A DNA stretch of 64,000 nt, taken from the NCBI GenBank assembly GCA_003117195.1, contig BDSI01000109.1:155895-219894 (forward strand). The letters run 5' to 3'. Below the pieces are notes generated by a model. The model searched no databases, was not told the origin of the DNA, and saw only the letters and a program-made list of their open reading frames with translations. Position 1 is the stretch's first letter. The number at the start of each line of letters is the position of its first letter. Source of the stretch: Eudorina sp. 2006-703-Eu-15 (Eukaryota; Chlorophyta; Chlorophyceae; Chlamydomonadales; Volvocaceae). Below are positions 56,873 to 64,000 of this stretch, one piece after another. A program made the translations under genes and the position numbers.

Positions 56873-59090
56873 AGGAGCGGAGTGTGGGCAGTGGACACAC
56901 GGCATCGCCCTCCCGGCACCGACTGCTGGGTTTGGAAAAAGAGCAGCAGGAAGGCGGGACATCCACCCCTGCGCATCGAGCCCTACCCGTCATCCCAGGG
57001 CGAAGGCGGCCAAAGGCGGAGGCGTTTGACGCTGAATCGCGAGGCGGAGTTGTACGCTTTGGCGGAGGTCCAGCGCGGTAGACGGGGCGGGAAGGTGATC
57101 GTGACTCGGTGTACGTGCGCGTCGGCGCCCGCCACACGGGGCGCACACCGGGTGCACGGGGCAGTCGCGAATGGGCATGTCGCGCACCGCCGCTGTACAA
57201 GACACCCCGTGGTGGCTGCACAGAGGCGGGATGCGCTCCGTGCCCCCCAGCGGATCCGCCGCAGGGGAGGGCACGGTACGGTGCTGTCCGTGTCGTGGAC
57301 GTTCGGCTGTCGATTGGGTTTTAGCAAGAAACCCGCTCGAACCACCCAGGCCCCATGATGTCGGTGGTGTATGGTAGTAGTTGATCGGCGCGGCGTTTGA
57401 ATGGCGGTGGTGCATCGTCGAGGTTGGGTGGTCGCTGGCCTATCACAGCGCAGGTGGCATTCGTGCAGGCATGGCGTGTGGCGGGCGGGCTGCTTGTCCC
57501 CGTGGCGCGCTCGGGGTGTATTATCGCGGGTGTTCGATTGGGTGCGATGGTCGTGTGGTGACGAGACGGGGGCGGCGATGGGTCGCCATCGAATCGTATA
57601 GCGGGGTAGCAACGGCACCGCGGGTGGATCTGCGGTGGCGTTAAAACTGATCGCGCTGGGCCGGCGACACTCCGCGCGATGGATGGGACGCCCTGTTTCC
57701 AAAATGCTGCAGCTCATGCAGCTCACCACCTACTGGGCCGACAGCCATCAGAACAGGATGTAATCCTAGTACGCTCAGGCTGTCCGGATACCCACGTTCC
57801 GTACTTTGGCGCCGGAAAGCGTAGCTGCCGGGCCAGTTGGGCATCAGACAGATCTGGCCCATCGAGCGCGTGCATACCCATTGGCACACCAACAACCACT
57901 CGTCAGTACCGCCGGGGCCACCGCCGTACCTCGCGAAGACGTCCTTACCTTGACGCACCGAGCCACCCGCACACCCCAGGCGGTTTCAGCACCCTTTGGC
58001 GCTTGTACTCCCAATTTCGGACCGCAGGCAGGAGTGCAGGGCAGGTTGGCAGGGGTGGGGCCTGGGCTGTTGCGGCTGGTGTCCACCATGGGCCCGTGAC
58101 GCCGGGGTGGGATCTTGAAGGTGCGAGAGCACGGGCTGGTCTGTCAATGAGCAAGCTCCTAGACGAAGGGGCGGAACCACCCACACACACACAAGTAAGG
58201 GCAGGTGCGCGGCAGGAGCCAACAGTTCCGACTCACCAACCGCGGACCGCGCGCAGGTGCTGTAGACACCTGAGCAGGTCCCCACGAACACAACCATACG
58301 AGACACGTGCCCCCCGCGGGGTCCGCTGAGTCAGAGCTAGCGCCTTGAAGGATGGTGGTACGCTGGAACATGGATAATCCGTAATCCACGGACATTATTA
58401 ACAGAGAAGTTTGTGTAAAAGAGCGAGACCATCGATAGTTGGATGGGGTACAGCTGACGGACGGACCGGGGGGCGGGAGTGGAGGGTGGTGCGTGGGCAC
58501 CCTCGGTGGGGCCGATTGGTGGGGCCTGTCCTGCCCTCGCCGACTCGCGTCCTCTCCATTGAGCACAGGGAGGTGATGTGCCAGAAGGATAGGGGAGAAC
58601 CAACAAGCGCGCGGCCGAACGGGATTGGATTGCTTGAACTGTCGGCGGCGAGTTGGCCAGGGGACTTCATGAAACCGTTTTGGGGCCGGAAACCTGTCCC
58701 GCTTGCGCCAAGCGACATTCCCGGTCGTCATGCCCCGTGCAGTTCTCGCACGCGGTTCCGAAGGGGAGCGAAAAGTCAGCTTGCTCGTCGCAAATTTGCA
58801 TGCGCGTTTAGTGGTTCAGGACTTGCTTCTCCGACGCGCTGAATGTGCAAGGAAAGGGGTTGCTAAAACCCTCGGTGACGTGTACAACGATTTCGCGGGT
58901 ACGGCCATCCATGTTTTGGGATGAGGACGTGAATGCGCACCAAGGGCGCTTTTTGTTAACAGTGATTCGGCAACTATGTAATGGAGTGAGTCCATCATAT
59001 AGTATCCTCTTCAGGGCGTCCCTTGAGGCGTTTCCGACGAGTAACTGCCGGCGTCAGTGCCGCCTTCAGCGCTTCCGCCCAGCAGTTGCC
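56873..59090. other. 2.2-kb spacer between PSMA6 and the U-box gene
   Basis: No recognisable gene. An inverted R2-like word (TTAGCAAGAAACCCGCTCGA) lies at about 57321. A minus-strand frame of 190 codons (58159-58731) and a plus frame (58703-58924) have no motif. Minus-strand 57780-57900 reads somewhat protein-like but could not be joined into a gene. Confidence 0.4.
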
Positions 59091-62000
59091 ATGGATAATG
59101 GAGAGCAACGCGAAATACCTGCGCGGGAGCAGGGCTTGCCGCCGGCATTCGCGCTGCGGCAGGAGAACGGAGACGGACGGCGACGCGCAGCTGTGAAAAT
59201 TGGTTTCTTTTGCGCAGCTAGCCTTGCTGTGATATGGTTTTTTGCATTCTCAAATGTCCCGTCGCTGTTGTCTGCGTCGGAACTTGGAAACTTGGTCGCC
59301 GGACAAACCGCGCCCGAAACACCGCGATCCGTCATGCAGCTTCGTTATTTCAGCTGCCATCCCTTCAACCTGATTTACCGTATGTCACTCCAGACAATCT
59401 TCGGCCTGCCAGGTGTGGGCTCCTCGCACGAGCTTTCCGGAAAAGTGCAGAAATAAATCTTGGCATTTGTGGCTTCACGCAGGCGAGACAATCGGATCGA
59501 TTCCAATGTTCTATTCAAATTACGAACTGGAAGTCGTCCTGCGCACCATGAACAGCAGCACCACGCCCCGGAACTGGACCGATCCGCGGAGCTTTGCCCG
59601 TGAGGAGCCGTCCGCGGCCTTCATGTACGCCGCAGCGTTCCTCACGCTTCCACGCACCACCCTGGCCTACGCATGGATGCATGACCACAACGGCGCCTAC
59701 AAGCTTCTCCGCAACTTGCGAGTGGACGTCGTGGTGAGTGTTCGGGTGAATCACGACTGCCTGCGTGTACGGTATCATGCGCTGCGTTGTTGCCCGCTGT
59801 GCCTACGCATCCAACCGTACGCATCCAACCAGCCAAACGGCCCTGCCAAATGCCCGTCCCAAAAGCGGTGGTCCGTGGGCACCAACGCCCATGACGATTG
59901 GCCCAGAGCTTAGCAACACACACCAAGCTTGGATGATCATGAGTAAGGTACCAAGCTGACAAGCTCCCATCGTTCTGTATGGATGAAAGTGTTACATGGT
60001 GCTATACACTGTTGATCCCTTTGGGGTCCGCTGTAACGTTCATTCATTCATGTAATGTAACCGTTACAAGGTGGACCCGCATCCCGACCGGGTGGACCCC
60101 CCCATGATGGTGGACCCCCCTCTGATGTTGCTTGCGATATTGCGTTATTATTGCGTTGTTGCGCAGGGTGCTGCGGACAAGCTTACACTGGGCGGGCTCG
60201 GTGCGGCTGTGCGCGCGCTTGGCCTCAAGCAGCAGGCCCTCTTTCCCGCTGGCCGCCTGGACTTCGGCGTCGCCGGAGACAGCGGAGACGCACCAGCACC
60301 ACCTTCGTCTGCGAGCGCGCGTGTGACAGGAACCCCTCTGGTAGAGGGTGGCGAGCGGGCGGCAGAGGAGGCGCTGCCGGGCCCAGCGCAGCAGAGAGGG
60401 CTCCAGGCACTGGGCGTGCTTTTGTGGCCACTGGCCGCGGCATGCCCCGGTCTGCTGACGTCTTACTTCGCGCTCGCGTTGGCGGAGGTGGCCCCGCTGG
60501 TGGCCGGCTGGGTCTTCCTCACAGGTGATCAGGGAACAACGGACAAGACGGGGGCCCTTCTGCCTCTCTTCCCCCGCCTTCGGTCCGACGAACGATTTCA
60601 GCCCCCATGTTTTACACATGTGTAAAAGAGAACTGAGCCCCCATGTGTGCGTTCGCCATGAGGTTGCGGCCATGCGCAACCGTTACCGTTACAAGTAAGG
60701 TGGTCCTCTAGTCCCGACCGGGCGATCCATCCAACCGCGGGCCCAGATAGCTTTGTAGGCACCTCATCTCATCATCAACCCCTACCAAGGACTGCGCACC
60801 CATCCTCAATCACCTGCGGGGTGAGGGGATCATGGGGTCATGGCTTGATGTTGCCTTGCACTCTTCTTCTCGTGCCTCTTCTCGTGACAGGGCTGGTGAA
60901 GGCCTTCTGTGAGGTCCGGGTCCTGATCCACATTGCGTTGCTGGTGTGGCGGCGGCGGCCGCAAGCCGCCGTGCAGTCCCTGGCCTGCAGCCATGGGGTG
61001 CCCTTCATGCTTGGCTGCCACGCACTGCTGCTGCTGCGCCTCGCCGGCGCGCTGCTGCCGGGGCGGGTCTTTATGTATTTGTCGTTCTACCTGTACGGCA
61101 CATGGGTCCCGCTCGTTTCTGCGGGGATCACGTTGATGGCGCTGCAACCGAACAATGCGCAGTTTCTTGAGGTGGGTAAACATATCTGTTTTGACGTACT
61201 ACCTGTTTTGACGTACCACCTGTTTGACGTACTACCTGTTTGACGTACTACCTGTTTGACGTACTACCTGTTTGACGTACTACCTGTTGGACGTACCTGT
61301 TGGACGTACTACCTGTTTGACGTACTACCTGTTTGACGTACTACCTGTTTGACGTACCTGTTTGGGGACATGCGGTGCCACAGCGGGGCCACAGCGGGGC
61401 TGACAAACGAAATGATGCCAGTGCAAATTTTCATGTTACAGCGAGGCAAGACAAGGTTCGCTTTCTGCGAATAATCTTCTTCGTTCGTCACCCTGAGCAA
61501 GGCTCGAGCCTGGGCCAGCCCTCCTACGAGCGAATCTGGATCTTATTGCCACCGAATCTGGATCTTAACACCACAGAATCTGGATTTTAACCCCACCCAA
61601 TTAACTTACCCTTCGTTTGTGTCGGTGGCGTGCCCCCGCAGGGAGCCATGGACGGCCTCTTGCACAGGGGTGGTGGGCACCGAGCCGCCGAGGAGCAGCA
61701 CCCGACGGCGAATGGCGGTGCCAACGACGAAGCCAATGGCGGGGCTGGAGCCGGCGGCATTCGGAGCCGACACCACTGGCCGCCGCCAGTCCACGTGCCT
61801 GCTGAGCTGCAGGAGTCAGCGGAGATGGCGCCCAAGCACCTGCTGTGCCCCATCACCCACCACATCCTCACGGAACCCGCCGTGACCTCCACCGGCGCCA
61901 CCTACGAGCGGTCGGCCATTGTGGAGTGGCTGACCAAGGCAGGGTGAGTAGAAAGCACCTAGCGGACCTACCGACCTGGAGGTCGCGGGCCGGGCACTGA

Positions 62001-63010
62001 CAGGGAGCGGGCTGGGCACTGACAGGGAGCGGTGACATGCGGAGGGCCCAATCGCCCAATGGCGCAATGGGCGGTTACTCACCAGGCCCACAGCACAGCA
62101 CAGCACAGCAAGGCACAGCGCAGACAGGGTGACGGGCGGGAAACAAGGCGGTATATACGGGGGTTAGGGTGATGTTGCATACCGGACAGGTCTGGCTGGG
62201 AAGCCGGAACGCCGACACACGGCAGAGCCAAAACTTTTGAATTTTGTGGCAGGGTTCATGAATGAATGAATGAATGAATGAATGAATGAGAATGAATGAA
62301 TGAATGAGCGTTATAGCCAGGGTTACAGTTACAGGGGTGATACAGCAATGCATGTCAGCCCGGCCCGGGAAGTGGCCGCGGGGTCGTCGTTGCTCTCAGG
62401 GCCTGGGGGGATATGGGGGAAGGGGTGGAAAAGTGATCGAGATGGTCTAGGATGGGTATAGGTGCGCGAGGGAAGAGGGGAGCAGGGGGGCAGCGCAGGC
62501 CACTCCGGTAAGCTCCCGAAGAGGTGGCCCCCGCTTTTCGGTGATTGTCAAAGTTGGCAAGTGCGAAGGTTGACTTTGGACGAGCAGGCCGTGACGCGCA
62601 AGTCATGTATCACGCACGCGATGCCCAACCCGGTTGTGCTCTTCAAATGCGCCGTACATTATTATTAGGATGTTACAGCGGACCCCGCGGGTCATCGGTG
62701 ACAGCCCCGGCGACAGCCGAGGCTTCCTCACCATACACTGCCTAAATGAGCTAACGCCACCATGGCGTCCGGATCCTGGTACGGGTACGGCTCCGCTGTA
62801 TTGTTCATTCACTCATTCATGTCGAACCTCCGTACATCGGCACCTTACCCTTGCATCTGTGCTGACGCCGCTTGCAGGAAGGATCCGCTCACTGGGCATC
62901 CGCTGAGTCCTAACGAGGTCTTTCCCAACATCGTGATGTACACGGTGGTCGAAGAGTATGTGCGGGATCACGCCAAGAAGCCGGCGGCGGTCGTGGAGGC
63001 GCAGTCTTGA
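59091..63010 (+). CDS. Multi-pass membrane protein with C-terminal U-box; putative membrane E3 ubiquitin ligase
   Basis: Exons 59091-59379, 59483-59733, 60167-60524, 60891-61171, 61642-61943, 62878-63010 close in phase to 537 aa. A basic N-terminus (GDGRRRAAV) precedes TM1 (KIGFFCAASLAVIWFFAF). The next segment (about 97-180) has two N-glycosylation sequons (NSS, NWT), consistent with a luminal loop by the positive-inside rule. Hydrophobic stretches follow at about 262-298 (LTSYFALALAEVAPLVAGWV) and 304-386 (LIHIALLVW, FMLGCHALLLLRLAGALL, FYLYGTWVPLVSAGITLMAL). After a Gly/Ala-rich linker, residues about 459-525 form a U-box: LLCPITHHILTEPAVTSTGA, TYERSAIVEWL, DPLTGHPLSPNEVFPNIVM. U-boxes recruit E2 enzymes without zinc. 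I do not recognise the membrane part. The U-box is secure; TM count and exon 1 are less so. Confidence 0.85.
61189..61365. repeat. 16-bp tandem repeat CTGTTTGACGTACTAC
   Basis: About ten units, some shortened (CTGTTTGACGTACCTG, CTGTTGGACG), beginning 17 nt past the exon 4 donor in the U-box gene. It includes a GTAC in every full unit. Confidence 0.85.
62246..62310. repeat. (GAAT)n microsatellite
   Basis: About 13 GAAT units with one GAGAAT interruption, in the last intron of the U-box gene. A short reverse-complement ATTC run (CATTCACTCATTCATG) occurs at about 62805, and TGTAACGTTCATTCATTCAT occurs at about 60032. Confidence 0.9.
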
Positions 63011-64000
63011 GTAGTTGGGCAGTCAGGGGAAGACTTGAGCAGTAACATGAATGTGTGACACTTTATGCGACCAGCACGACTTTGAGCACCTGAGTGGTCG
63101 GTTCACCACATGGGATTGACGGTGTCGTTCAATGGTTACAGTCTGTCCAGAACTGATACTCTGTGACCGCAGACGGACGTGCATTTTGTATGATGTTGAG
63201 GCGTGGGCTGCCTTGTGTGATTGTACGAATTGTCGCGGAGGAAACGCGCACGCATGGCTGGAAGTAAGGGCCTCAGCGATTTTGCTTTTGGTGTGAGCTG
63301 GGTCGGACTGTGTGCCTGTTGCCGGGTGGTCAAGGCGAGGTCGTGGAGAGTGGAGGCGCTCTAGAAGGATCCTCGGAGGGGGTCGGAACCCTGCTGCCTG
63401 CACCCATTCATGGGGAGCGTTGCAGTCGGAAGTTTGGTCGGTTGGCTGGAATTGCTTTGTGGGGGCGTTGAGGCACCACGGTCGTGATTGAACCTACGGG
63501 CGCTGCTCCAGGGATTCCAGTTCAGTAGTAGCAACGGTTATGGGATGGCGCAGGATGGCGCGGGCCTGGTGCTGGACAGGAACTGGCCCTGCCAGCCACG
63601 GGCAGCTGGGCGGGAACCGGAAGTACTGCTTACTAGGGGGAGGAATGAGAGAATGAACTTGTCGCGTTTGTCTAACCACAAAGCAGCTTCACTCAGGTGA
63701 AATACCGGAAGAGCATATACTGCACACGGTCGATCATCGTCATCCAAAGCTGCAGACGTGCGTCCCGCGTCCCGTGTGCCTCCTCCGGTTAGCGGTTGTT
63801 GGTTTTCCCACGGCGTGAAGGCGGTTGAAAAGGCGATTGAAAGATTGGCGCTGGAATTCCACTGTGTAATTTGAAAAATTGAAGATCGAAACGCAATGTG
63901 CCTGGCCGATAGCAGAAATTCACGGATGAGGACACGGAATCTGCCCAGCACCTGGCTCCCCGGCGATCGCATGACAAAATCATGACAAGATAAGAAGAAT
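63011..64000. other. Right-edge region, mostly unassigned
   Basis: No recognisable complete gene. A 144-codon minus-strand frame (63538-63972) has no family motif; part of it overlaps the candidate exon at 63693-63749 in another frame. Confidence 0.4.
63693..63749 (-). CDS. Possible last exon of an unidentified gene entering from the right
   Basis: After a clean CTGCAG acceptor the frame reads LWMTMIDRVQYMLFRYFT and ends in TGA (63693-63695). The hydrophobic/aromatic composition looks like a real C-terminus, but 18 residues is short enough to be chance, and no upstream exon was joined. Confidence 0.2.
   Translation of the reverse strand, partial: LWMTMIDRVQYMLFRYFT

Noticed and set aside
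58159..58731. 190-codon minus-strand frame upstream of the U-box gene
   Set aside because: Pro/Arg/Ser-rich with no motif; overlapping frames on the other strand are nearly as long.

Overview
The window is nuclear DNA from a GC-rich, intron-rich eukaryote. The six main genes are split by spliceosomal introns with GT-AG ends (one is best read as GC-AG), and TAA, TAG and TGA all act as stops, so the code is standard. A secreted gametolysin-type (M11) metalloprotease and introns full of TG/CA- and G-rich low-complexity DNA point to a microalga, most likely a green alga. That assignment is inference; no rRNA or plastid marker is present.

Layout. (1) 1-10,919, minus strand: the TFIIH/repair helicase XPD (ERCC2/RAD3), start codon inside, 3' end off the left edge, 16 visible exons. 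(2) 11,783-13,024, plus: a tentative 76-residue, three-exon protein with a transit-peptide-like N-terminus. (3) 14,246-24,611, plus: PrimPol in 8 exons, 1,227 aa, about twice the human length because of low-complexity insertions, one inside the catalytic core. (4) 27,211-31,508, plus: a secreted M11 metalloprotease in 5 exons, 974 aa. (5) 31,509-40,093: 8.6 kb with no gene I can name. (6) 40,094-52,870, minus: a CaMKK-type protein kinase in 20 exons, 1,478 aa, with an MGCC lipidation start and a cyclic-nucleotide-binding-like fold cut in two by a low-complexity insertion of roughly 870-900 residues. (7) 53,281-56,872, plus: proteasome subunit alpha-1 (PSMA6 type) in 7 exons, 249 aa, head to head with the kinase across 410 bp. 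(8) 59,091-63,010, plus: a 537-aa membrane protein ending in a U-box, probably a membrane-anchored ubiquitin ligase. (9) 63,011-64,000: possibly the last exon of a minus-strand gene entering from the right.

Functional grouping. XPD (nucleotide excision repair and transcription) and PrimPol (repriming at damaged templates) lie near each other, and the proteasome subunit and U-box protein both belong to ubiquitin-proteasome turnover. Co-regulation is not shown. The introns carry several dispersed repeat families, many ending in (CA)n, and a recurring sense-oriented motif, TCTACCAATTTCCTA, often about 50-130 nt before the 3' splice site.

Exon coordinates were read by eye from splice signals, phase and similarity to known families. 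Phases close for every gene except at XPD exon 3/4 and at the XPD left end.
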